This document shows positions 18,579 to 26,450 of a stretch of 64,000 bases of DNA, piece by piece; position 1 is the stretch's first letter; every line of letters begins with the position of its first letter. The position numbers were made by a program, and so were the translations under genes. The DNA lies in assembly GCA_903893795.1 (NCBI GenBank), contig CAITNO010000036.1, positions 1-64,000 of the forward strand, read 5' to 3'. The DNA is from Candidatus Hydrogenedentota bacterium. GTDB lineage: Bacteria > Hydrogenedentota > Hydrogenedentia > Hydrogenedentales > CAITNO01. The notes below the pieces were generated by a model. That model searched no databases. It was not told where the DNA came from and was given only the letters and a program-made list of their open reading frames with translations.

Positions 18579-18849
18579 CTCACTCTCCTTTTGAGCATAT
18601 GTTCATGAAATGCAGGACTTCCCAAAAGGGGAAGATGCGACAATAGACTGCACGTGCGTCCGATTGGATTCAAGTTTGTTCCACCAATCCGGAGGCCCAT
18701 GAACAGAAACCGCTGCATAATGAAAAGGGTCACATTTAGGTCTGCGCGGCGGGTCTTCGCTGTGCTATAGTCTTGGACCAACAGCCCCCCCCTGCGGCGG
18801 GACTGCCACGATCAGCCATCCCAGAAGGAAAGGATATTTTACCGTCATC

Positions 18850-20244
18850 ATGAGCACATCATGGATGCTTGTCTCCCCTGCCATTACTCCCCCACTCGAC
18901 CCTGAATTCAAGCCGGCCTCCCTGGCCAACCGCGCCTTTCGCGATGCGGTGGCCGCCTCAGGAGGCGGCGTGCCGCTCATCTTCGGACTCGAACGCGGCG
19001 ACGGTTCCGTGTCGCGCTTTGAAACGGCCGTCTTCCCCGACGGCCATCCGAAAGCGGAAGCCAATGGACTCTATGCGGAGCGCCTCTTGAAGTTCCTGCT
19101 CTGGCAGCGCGGTGCCTGCACAGTGCATGTGGGCGGGCCGGCCTCGGTGGCCGCCTGCCTGCAGGAGTCTTACCGTTCCGGTGGTGCGCGCAGTTTTGAC
19201 TACGCTTTCATGGGCGACAACATTTACGAAAAGCCCTTCACCATCGTCTCCTGCGCGGCCGAAGCCGTGCCCGCTGAAAACGAGACCACCCAGGCGCTGG
19301 GACGCCATCTTCAGGGATGCCGCATCGGTTTTGACCTCGGCGCTTCCGACCGCAAGGTGTCGGCCGTGATCGACGGCGAGGCGGTCTACAGCGAGGAAGT
19401 CATCTGGGAGCCCGTGAAGCAGTCCGACCCCGCATACCACTACCGGGAGGTCATGGCGTCGCTTCAGGCGGCCGCCGCCAAAATGCCGCGCGTGGACGCC
19501 ATCGGAGGCAGTTCGGCCGGCGTGTATGTCAACAACCGCGCGATGGTGGCCTCCCTCTTCCGCGGCATTCCCCGCGACCAGTTTCATGAGGTGCGTGAAA
19601 TGTTCCTGCGCATCGGCCGGGAAATGGGCATACCCATCGTGGTCGTGAACGACGGGGAAGTCACCGCACTCGCCGGTTCCATGTCGCTGGAGGACAATGG
19701 CGTGCTGGGCGTGGCGCTGGGTTCCAGCGAGGCGGGCGGCTACGTGACACTGGACGGCAACATCACGGGCTGGCTCAACGAACTGGCCTTCTGCCCCGTG
19801 GACTACAGCCCCGCCGCACCGCTGGAGGAATGGTCGGGCGACAAAGGCGTCGGCGCGAAATACTTCTCCCAGCAGTGCGTGTTTCGTCTGGCCCCCGCGG
19901 CCGGCATTGAACTGCCCGTTGGCTGCACCGATGCCGAAAAACTGAAATTCGTGCAGGAAAAGCTTGCCGCAGGCCATGCGGGCGCACGGCAGATTTGGGA
20001 AACGATGGGTGTGTACATGGGCTACGCCATCGCGCACTACGCTGATTTCTATGCGATCAAGCATGTGCTCATTCTGGGCCGCTGCACCTCGGGCGAGGGC
20101 GGCGACATCATACTGAACGGCGCCATGGATGTGCTTCGAAAAGAGTTCCCCGAAGTAGCCACCGCCGTCAACATCCAGCTTCCGGACGAAAAAAGCAGGC
20201 GCGTCGGCCAGTCCATTGCCGCAGCAAGTCTGCCCGTGCTGTGA
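18850..20244 (+). CDS. ROK-like actin-fold ATPase/sugar kinase
   Basis: A 464-residue protein of the ASKHA (actin-like) fold. GFDLGASDRKVSAVIDGE (about 157-174) is the phosphate-1 loop seen in ROK kinases and BadF-type ATPases. A second glycine-rich stretch, GVALGSSEAGGYV (about 291-303), fits the catalytic region. Residues 1-150 are an extra N-terminal region not found in ordinary ROK kinases of about 300 residues. The ROK zinc motif (CxCGxxGC) is not visible, so it may not be a glucokinase. The start at 18850 has a distant ribosome site; the ATG at 18865 is an alternative. Confidence 0.7.
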   Translation: MSTSWMLVSPAITPPLDPEFKPASLANRAFRDAVAASGGGVPLIFGLERGDGSVSRFETAVFPDGHPKAEANGLYAERLLKFLLWQRGACTVHVGGPASVAACLQESYRSGGARSFDYAFMGDNIYEKPFTIVSCAAEAVPAENETTQALGRHLQGCRIGFDLGASDRKVSAVIDGEAVYSEEVIWEPVKQSDPAYHYREVMASLQAAAAKMPRVDAIGGSSAGVYVNNRAMVASLFRGIPRDQFHEVREMFLRIGREMGIPIVVVNDGEVTALAGSMSLEDNGVLGVALGSSEAGGYVTLDGNITGWLNELAFCPVDYSPAAPLEEWSGDKGVGAKYFSQQCVFRLAPAAGIELPVGCTDAEKLKFVQEKLAAGHAGARQIWETMGVYMGYAIAHYADFYAIKHVLILGRCTSGEGGDIILNGAMDVLRKEFPEVATAVNIQLPDEKSRRVGQSIAAASLPVL

Positions 20245-20386
20245 CCACGACTGGAGTTAACACACTCCGGCGCGGGTGAACTATAGACACAATGTCGAAC
20301 TGCGGCCCTGATGGGCCAAATGCGTGTTGGCTGCGTCGTTCCAGTTGCACTGAGAACTCTGACGAAGAGGGAAAGAGGTCGATGCG

Positions 20387-21457
20387 ATGTTAAGGCGGCT
20401 GGTCATTTTGGTTGTCACATCTGCGGTCACTGCAGGCATCTTCGGTGTGTACTATGAAATGACGCTTCCGCCCGGTCCCGCGCGCCCCGGACTCGGCACA
20501 CCTCCTCTTGCCGGTTTCTCTGACATATTGGCGCGATGGGACAAGCTTGCTGAGGAATGCAAGAGTCCTCAGGCTAAAGGCACCGATAAGGAAACTGACG
20601 CTGTGATGGACGTTGTCCTGACGCTCATGCGAGACACGGCTGCCCGAATGGAACCCGGATTTCCGAAAGCGGCCGACACACTGTCGCTGGCGGAAAAGCT
20701 AGAGCGGGTGCTGGTGACATTGCCCCCCGAGGTCTATTTGCGGAAAGAGATTAACGTGCTTGGATTTCTCTGCCAAGAACAAATCCTGGCCATTCGCGGG
20801 GTGTCGCTTTCAGGAAAACTATGGTGGTGGCAAAAAGCCCGTCTCGCCAGATTGGCGCCGAAGCATCCCCTGATAGACGCCGACACTCTGCGCAAGGCGT
20901 TGGAAGATCAATCCGGTGGTACGCTGAAACTCTCCGGTGGGGATCTCTATGAAATCCTGTACGAGGCTATTGTCTCCTTTGGTCTGTTTAACAAGGAAAG
21001 CATCTCCCCCGTGCGCGAAGTGTTGCTCAGTTTCTCTCCACCGCCTTCCATGTGCAGCAATGATGACGAACTGCGGAAATCCAAGATAGTCCATACTATG
21101 AAGAATATGATTACTCTTTTGATGACGGAATCGGCCAAGGCGTTTCTCTTCAGCACATGGGAATATCGGAAAGCGAATGGGGCTCAAAGACCGGAGGAGA
21201 AGGACGCAGTTCTGGATATGTTGGATCCGACCTTTGCCAAGATGATGAGAGATAGCGCCCGGAATAGGGGAGAAATGGTCTCAAATGTCTTGCAGGTCTT
21301 GAATGTTATCGGTTCACCAAAGGGTCCGTACGAATCGGGCGAGGTCAAGATGTTAAGAAGCTCGCTGGATATGGTCATCCATATGAAGAATAAGGGTGAA
21401 AATCCTTTCATGCCACAGCAGGGACTTCCTCAACAGGGACAGGCCAAGAAGCCTTGA
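20387..21457 (+). CDS. Membrane-anchored protein of unknown function
   Basis: A 356-residue protein with one N-terminal hydrophobic segment (residues about 4-24) that is an uncleaved anchor or signal peptide. The rest is soluble and mainly helical by composition. I see no known motif. It is followed after 126 bases by a PIG-L deacetylase on the same strand. GAAAGAGG lies before the start. Base composition is lower in G+C than its neighbours, notably in the last third, which may hint at a different origin. Confidence 0.6.
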   Translation: MLRRLVILVVTSAVTAGIFGVYYEMTLPPGPARPGLGTPPLAGFSDILARWDKLAEECKSPQAKGTDKETDAVMDVVLTLMRDTAARMEPGFPKAADTLSLAEKLERVLVTLPPEVYLRKEINVLGFLCQEQILAIRGVSLSGKLWWWQKARLARLAPKHPLIDADTLRKALEDQSGGTLKLSGGDLYEILYEAIVSFGLFNKESISPVREVLLSFSPPPSMCSNDDELRKSKIVHTMKNMITLLMTESAKAFLFSTWEYRKANGAQRPEEKDAVLDMLDPTFAKMMRDSARNRGEMVSNVLQVLNVIGSPKGPYESGEVKMLRSSLDMVIHMKNKGENPFMPQQGLPQQGQAKKP

Positions 21458-21583
21458 CGCAGTAAAGGACCCCAGTAACAGCATTCTCCCTGTCGAATGG
21501 CGTCGGCTGCTTTTCATGACGTATGATTTTGGCAGGGACAGTGCATACTGGTTCAAAGCCGCGAATGCGGCAGAGGTAACATA

Positions 21584-22438
21584 ATGAAGTTGTCGCTTGA
21601 ATCTGCCGAATTGTATATCCCCGACGGGATTGAAGAATCGGCCGCGCTGGCGCGCACGACCCATCTCAGTGTGGCTGCGCACCAGGATGACATTGAAATC
21701 ATGGCCTATGACGGAATCATCCAGTGCTTCCAGCAGGAAGACCGGTGGTTTACCGGGGTCGTGGTGACTAACGGTTCGGGCAGCCCGCGCTCGGGCATCT
21801 ATGAAAAGTACTCTGACGCCGAGATGGTGCAGGTGCGTCGCAAGGAGCAACGGAAGGCCGCCATGGTGGGCGACTACGCCGCACAGTTTCTGCTGGACCT
21901 GCCCAGTTCGGCCATCAAGGACGCGCAGAACAGCGCGCCGGTCGATGATTTGGAGGCTATCCTGCGCGCCTGCGGGGCCGAAGTGGTCTACACGCACAAC
22001 CTGGCCGACAAGCACGACACGCATGTGGGTGTGGCACTCAAGCTCATTGAGGCCATTCGGCGACTGCCCGCCGAGTTGCGCCCGAAGAAGCTCTACGGCT
22101 GCGAGGTTTGGCGCGATCTGGACTGGATGACCGACGGGGACAAGGTTGCCTTTGACGCGACGGAACACGAGAACCTTCAGGCCGCGCTGCTGGGCGTGTT
22201 CGACTCGCAGATAGCAGGCGGCAAGCGCTACGACCTGGCCACACTCGGACGGCGGCGCGCCCATGCCACCTACCATGCCTCGCACGGCGTCGACGCGACG
22301 ACGGGCACCAATTTCGCCATGGACCTGACCCCCCTTGTGACCGATGATGCGCTGTCACCGCTCGATTTGGTGCGCGCGCATATCGGAAACTTCCAGGCCG
22401 AAGTGGAAAGCCGTTTCGGCAAGCTCGGACGGGTCTAA
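21584..22438 (+). CDS. PIG-L (LmbE-like) deacetylase
   Basis: A 284-residue protein with the metal-binding AHQDDIE motif (H33, D35, D36, E38) that defines PIG-L/LmbE zinc N-deacetylases such as MshB, BshB and GlcNAc-PI deacetylase. A further His pair, THNLADKHDTHVG (about 133-145), fits the third ligand region. Substrates are usually N-acetylglucosamine conjugates. The gene stops two bases before a solute-binding lipoprotein gene, so the two are probably cotranscribed. The particular substrate is not evident. Confidence 0.85.
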   Translation: MKLSLESAELYIPDGIEESAALARTTHLSVAAHQDDIEIMAYDGIIQCFQQEDRWFTGVVVTNGSGSPRSGIYEKYSDAEMVQVRRKEQRKAAMVGDYAAQFLLDLPSSAIKDAQNSAPVDDLEAILRACGAEVVYTHNLADKHDTHVGVALKLIEAIRRLPAELRPKKLYGCEVWRDLDWMTDGDKVAFDATEHENLQAALLGVFDSQIAGGKRYDLATLGRRRAHATYHASHGVDATTGTNFAMDLTPLVTDDALSPLDLVRAHIGNFQAEVESRFGKLGRV

Positions 22439-22440
22439 CC

Positions 22441-24138
22441 ATGGGCCGCCCGGGATGGACAGCCTTGATACCCAGACAGCCCCTGACGGCCCTGCTCGCG
22501 ACCGCAGCGTTGCTGGCGGCGGGATGCGGCGGGCCTGCCTCCCAGGACGCCGAGCACAAGGTTGACCCCGGACTGACCGCATACATGCCCGACGCCAAGC
22601 CCGAGAAGGGCGACTGGCTCATGCTTTTGCTGCCGGCCGAAATGCCCCACCTGAACCCCATCACCAGCACCGACGCCTACTCGGACAAGATTATCTCCAA
22701 GGTGTTTTCCTCACTGCTGGACCGCGACCCCTACACCCAGGAAATGACCCCCTTGATCGCGGAACGCTATGAGGTGTCCGACGACAAGCTCTCCTACACC
22801 TTCCATCTCCGCCATGACGTCACTTTCTCCGACGGTGTTCCTCTCACCGCGAAGGACGTGAAGTTCACTTTCGACAAGATCATGGACCCCAAGGTGGACG
22901 CGCCCCAACTCCGCAACTACTTCGTGGACATCACCTCGGTGGACCAGGTGGACGACTTCACCGTCCGCTTCACCTGCGCCAAGCCCTACTATCTGCATGC
23001 GGTCATGGTCGGCAGCACGCCAATCATGCCCGAGCACATCTACGGCAGCGGCGATTTCAACAACCACCCCAACAACCGGATGCCCATCGGTTGCGGGCCC
23101 TATGTGCTGGAGCGCTGGAAGACGGGGCTGGAACTGGTGCTCGCGCGCAATCCCAGCTACTTTGCCGGACAGGGGGAGCATGCCCCCTGGTTTGAGCGCA
23201 TCGTCTATTCGATCATCACCGACGACAACGCCTCCTTCCTCGTGCTCAACCGGGGCGACCTCGACTGCCGGGGGCTGACGCCGGAAGAATGGGTTCGTCG
23301 GGCCAACACGCCTCATTTCCTGGAGCGCTTCAACCGCTTCGCCTTCAACCGACCCGCCTACACCTATCTGGGCTGGAACCTGCGCCGGCCGCAGTTTTCG
23401 GACAAGAAGGTAAGAACGGCGCTCACCATGCTGATGAACCGCGAGGCGCTGCGCGACGACATCTACAAGGGCTTTGCCTCCATCATGACCACCGGGTTCA
23501 TGCCCGGCGCCCCCGAGTTTAACGACAAGATACAGCCGCTGCCCTTTGACCCCAAACAGGCGGCAGCGATGCTGGACGAGGCGGGCTGGAAAGACAGTGA
23601 CGGTGATGGACTGCGCGACAAGGGCGGCGTGCCTTTCCGTTTTGAAGCGCTCACGACAAACCAGAACCCGCTCGGTGAACAGGTCCTCACGCTGTACAAG
23701 GAGGAACTGGCGCGCGCGGGGATTGAACTGGTGATCCGGCCGCTCGAATGGGCCTCCCTGATTGACCGCGTGGACAAGCGTGACTTCGACGCCATGCTCA
23801 TGGGCTGGCAGATGACACCCGACCCCGACCCCTATCAAATCTGGCACTCGTCGCAAACGGAAAAGGGGTCCAACTACGTCGGTTTTGTCAACCCGGAAGC
23901 CGACCAACTGGTCGAGCGGGCCCGCATCAGTTTCGACCGCGACGAGCGCATCCGGCTGTATCACCGCTTCCAGGAAATCATCGTCGAAGAGCAGCCCTAT
24001 CTCTTCCTGCTGGCGCCAAAGGCGCTGCTGGCGGTGGACAAGCGGATCGAAGGTGTCAAGATATACCCCTTCGGCCTGCTCGACCGTGAATGGAACGACT
24101 GGTTTGTGCCCAAGGGGTTGCAACGCTACGGGAAGTGA
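22441..24138 (+). CDS. Peptide/nickel-type solute-binding lipoprotein
   Basis: A 565-residue extracytoplasmic solute-binding protein of the SBP_bac_5 (DppA/OppA) class. The signal ends in the lipobox LAAGC (Cys29). Family features include LAERYEVSDDKLSYTFHLR-like text around residue 100, FSDGVPLTAKDVKFTF (122-137) and IMPEHIY. No permease or ATPase gene lies nearby, so it is an orphan binding protein or works with a transporter elsewhere. It starts two bases after the PIG-L gene, which suggests that a product of deacetylation could be its ligand. Confidence 0.85.
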   Translation: MGRPGWTALIPRQPLTALLATAALLAAGCGGPASQDAEHKVDPGLTAYMPDAKPEKGDWLMLLLPAEMPHLNPITSTDAYSDKIISKVFSSLLDRDPYTQEMTPLIAERYEVSDDKLSYTFHLRHDVTFSDGVPLTAKDVKFTFDKIMDPKVDAPQLRNYFVDITSVDQVDDFTVRFTCAKPYYLHAVMVGSTPIMPEHIYGSGDFNNHPNNRMPIGCGPYVLERWKTGLELVLARNPSYFAGQGEHAPWFERIVYSIITDDNASFLVLNRGDLDCRGLTPEEWVRRANTPHFLERFNRFAFNRPAYTYLGWNLRRPQFSDKKVRTALTMLMNREALRDDIYKGFASIMTTGFMPGAPEFNDKIQPLPFDPKQAAAMLDEAGWKDSDGDGLRDKGGVPFRFEALTTNQNPLGEQVLTLYKEELARAGIELVIRPLEWASLIDRVDKRDFDAMLMGWQMTPDPDPYQIWHSSQTEKGSNYVGFVNPEADQLVERARISFDRDERIRLYHRFQEIIVEEQPYLFLLAPKALLAVDKRIEGVKIYPFGLLDREWNDWFVPKGLQRYGK

Positions 24139-24190
24139 CCATGCCTGGACAGGAAGAGGAACTCCCTTCCATGGTGTTCAAAATGGGAGT

Positions 24191-24220
24191 TTGATTGCCC
24201 TGCCGCAATGGCATGATAAT
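24191..24220 (+). promoter_or_regulatory. Possible promoter for PAS sensor gene
   Basis: TTGATT (24191-24196), an 18-base spacer and GATAAT (24215-24220) lie about 120 bases before the PAS-protein start, in the 204-base gap after the solute-binding protein gene. It is a fair sigma70-type match but is not otherwise supported. Confidence 0.35.
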
Positions 24221-24342
24221 GCCGTTGCACACCCGAAAGCAGTTCTTGGGTTGTGCAGGCAGTGGTTTATGTGTTCTTGCACGGTCTGGCACACGGAGAT
24301 TCCAGCCGGAATATCCGCGGCGCTCAGCCGGAGGGTGTAAGC

Positions 24343-24918
24343 ATGAGTGGATGGTTCAAGAAATTTCGCGCCAGCGCCGCACACAGTCCGATAGGGGACC
24401 AGCGTACTTGCGCGTTGTGCAATGCGCCGCTGGACAAGCCCGAAACTGAGCAGAATAATGCCGGCCCCGACCTGCCCCGCTACGACCTTTGCCCACAATG
24501 CGAGGGTCAGTTGTTCGCCCAGTGGGGCGTACCTTTTCAAGAATACATCGACGGACTGCAGGCGCCGGTCGTCATCACCGACGACAACATCGTGCTCAAA
24601 GCGGCAAACCGGGCGGCCTGCAACCTGCTGAACAGGGAAGCCGGGCAAATGACCGGACTGCCCAGCGGCCTTGTGTTCGAGTGTGAACACGCCTCGAAAC
24701 CGGAGGGATGCGGACGCACCGTCCACTGCAGCGGCTGTGTCATCCGAAACACCGTCATGGACTGCTATCTGAGCGGGAGGCCCCACCTACGCATTCCCGC
24801 CACGCTGGAACGCGGGGAACCGGGCGAAACGACGACGGAACGGCTCCTGATTTCGACCCTGCGCCGCGACAATGTGGTGCTGCTGAAGATAGAGCTGGCC
24901 TCTGCTGACACGCAGTAG
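24343..24918 (+). CDS. Zinc-ribbon PAS sensor protein, Cys-rich
   Basis: A 191-residue cytoplasmic protein starting at the ATG after GGAGGGTGTAAGC. Residues 23-53 hold two CxxC knuckles (C23/C26 and C50/C53), a likely zinc ribbon. Residues about 66-188 form a PAS domain (YIDGLQAPVVITDDNIVLKA; ANRAACNLL). Inside the PAS domain a second cysteine cluster (C114, C123, C129, C132, C141; GCGRTVHCSGC at 122-132) could bind metal, haem or an Fe-S centre. There is no kinase, HTH or cyclase output. It stands 183 bases before the FHA-PP2C-kinase run and could feed a redox or ligand signal into it. Confidence 0.7.
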   Translation: MSGWFKKFRASAAHSPIGDQRTCALCNAPLDKPETEQNNAGPDLPRYDLCPQCEGQLFAQWGVPFQEYIDGLQAPVVITDDNIVLKAANRAACNLLNREAGQMTGLPSGLVFECEHASKPEGCGRTVHCSGCVIRNTVMDCYLSGRPHLRIPATLERGEPGETTTERLLISTLRRDNVVLLKIELASADTQ

Positions 24919-25101
24919 CCCCGATTCGCAGAAACTGCCCGGGCCTTTGCCGACCAGACAGGAAAACCGGGAGCTTGGCAACTCTGCCACGCAGAGGTTT
25001 CCCCGACCCGACACAATTCCCTCGAGAGATGACTGTTCCCAAGACACCCCCCGTTTCGAGTATGATTTAGTAAACGGGGATATGCCCCGGCGGGAGCGAT
25101 C

Positions 25102-25632
25102 ATGCGGTACGTGAAAACATGCCCGCGATGCGGGTACTTGAACGACGAAGAGGCCGACGTTTGCGCGCAGGACGGGGAATTCCTCGGCATGGTCCCCGCC
25201 GTGCCGACACCGGACCGCCCCCCGGAGAAAGCCCTTCCCCCCCTCGAACCCACCGCCGAAGCGGCGCCAGCGCAGCAACCGGACTGCACTGCCGCGCCCA
25301 AAGCGGACCCCGTGCTCTATCTTGACTGCGAGGGAAGCGGCCAGTGCCATGCCATCCGCCCCGGATGGACCGTGGGCCAGGCCCACGCGTCCAACAGCGC
25401 CGAGGCGCAGTTGTCGGGCATCGCAGGGGTCCAGTACGTGCACCGCAGACACTGCCGTTTTGAACAGGAGGAGGGCATCTGGTACCTGTGCCCGCTGCCC
25501 CAGACCGACTACACCAACCCAACCACCATCAACGGCCGCGCCGTTGCGCCGGGTGAACGGGCCGCCGTGCGCAGCGGGGACCGCATCGCCCTTGCGGGAG
25601 TGCGGCTGACGGCAAGGATGCTCCCGCAATGA
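25102..25632 (+). CDS. FHA domain protein with zinc-ribbon start
   Basis: This 176-residue protein begins with a degenerate zinc-ribbon (C7, C10, C21, then AQDG in place of a fourth Cys), followed by a Pro-rich linker (about 33-72) and an FHA domain (about 75-172). FHA domains bind phosphothreonine peptides. Here the usual GR is GQ (about residue 94) and the usual SxxH is HRRH (about 115), so classic phosphopeptide binding may be changed. The late NGRAVAPGE and SGDRIALAG parts are well kept. The stop overlaps the PP2C start (ATGA), so it belongs with the phosphatase and kinase. Confidence 0.75.
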   Translation: MRYVKTCPRCGYLNDEEADVCAQDGEFLGMVPAVPTPDRPPEKALPPLEPTAEAAPAQQPDCTAAPKADPVLYLDCEGSGQCHAIRPGWTVGQAHASNSAEAQLSGIAGVQYVHRRHCRFEQEEGIWYLCPLPQTDYTNPTTINGRAVAPGERAAVRSGDRIALAGVRLTARMLPQ

Positions 25633-26450
25633 TGCGCCTGGTGCTTCACGGCCATACGGAAAAAGGGCCTGTCCGCGATGAAAACGAGGATGTAATCCTC
25701 CTGGGACGGGTCATGCAGAATTCCGGCGAAATAGAAATTCGCACGAACATAGACGACATCGACCTGCTGCGTGATGGTCTCCTGGCCGTGGTTGCCGACG
25801 GCATGGGCGGCCACGCCGCAGGCGCAATGGCGGCCCATATAACGCTGGCAACCCTGGACCAGGTGTTTTATCAATCGGAGAAAAACGGCGACCTGTGGCG
25901 CATGGAGAACGCCCTCCGCAGCGCCGCCAACCAGGCGAATCTGGCGGTAATCGAGGCCGCCGCGGGCAATGCCGGATACACCGGTATGGGTTGCACCCTG
26001 GCGGGTGTGGCCTTGCTGGGCAGGGAGTATGTGGTGTTCCACGGGGGCGACAGCCGGGTCTACCGACTTCGCAACGGCGTACTGCGCCCCCTGACGGAGG
26101 ATGACACCGTGGTGGCCATCGCCGTGCGCAACGGCCGCATGACGGCACAGGAAGCCGAGACCAGCCCCTCCCGGCATTATGTGACCAATGCCACGGGGAT
26201 TGACTCCTTTGAACTCCACACGGACGGGCCACAGTCGCTGCGTCCGCAGGACACGCTCCTCATCTGCTCGGACGGCCTGCACGGCCTGATTGATTTCGAG
26301 ACCCTGGAGCGGATGCTGGCGGCGGGCGGCACCGCGGAGGAGCGCTGTGCCGCGCTGGCGGCGGAGGCGGTGCGCCGCGGCGGGTATGACAACATTTCCA
26401 TCATTCTGATTGACGCCCTGGAAGAGGAGTCCACCGCGCCCCATGGATGA
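25629..26450 (+). CDS. PP2C-type protein phosphatase
   Basis: A 273-residue PPM-family Ser/Thr phosphatase. Metal-ligand motifs are in place: RDENED (16-21), VVADGMGGHAAG (54-65, D57), LICSDGLHG (about 210-218) and GYDNISIIL (about 254-262). It overlaps the FHA gene by four bases and the kinase gene by eight, so kinase and phosphatase are made together. It most likely reverses phosphorylation by the neighbouring kinase. Confidence 0.92.
   Translation: MMRLVLHGHTEKGPVRDENEDVILLGRVMQNSGEIEIRTNIDDIDLLRDGLLAVVADGMGGHAAGAMAAHITLATLDQVFYQSEKNGDLWRMENALRSAANQANLAVIEAAAGNAGYTGMGCTLAGVALLGREYVVFHGGDSRVYRLRNGVLRPLTEDDTVVAIAVRNGRMTAQEAETSPSRHYVTNATGIDSFELHTDGPQSLRPQDTLLICSDGLHGLIDFETLERMLAAGGTAEERCAALAAEAVRRGGYDNISIILIDALEEESTAPHG

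Noticed and set aside
24253..24342. 30-codon N-terminal extension of the PAS protein
   Set aside because: GGAGGG lies just before the internal ATG at 24343, and the extension has no domain-like sequence.
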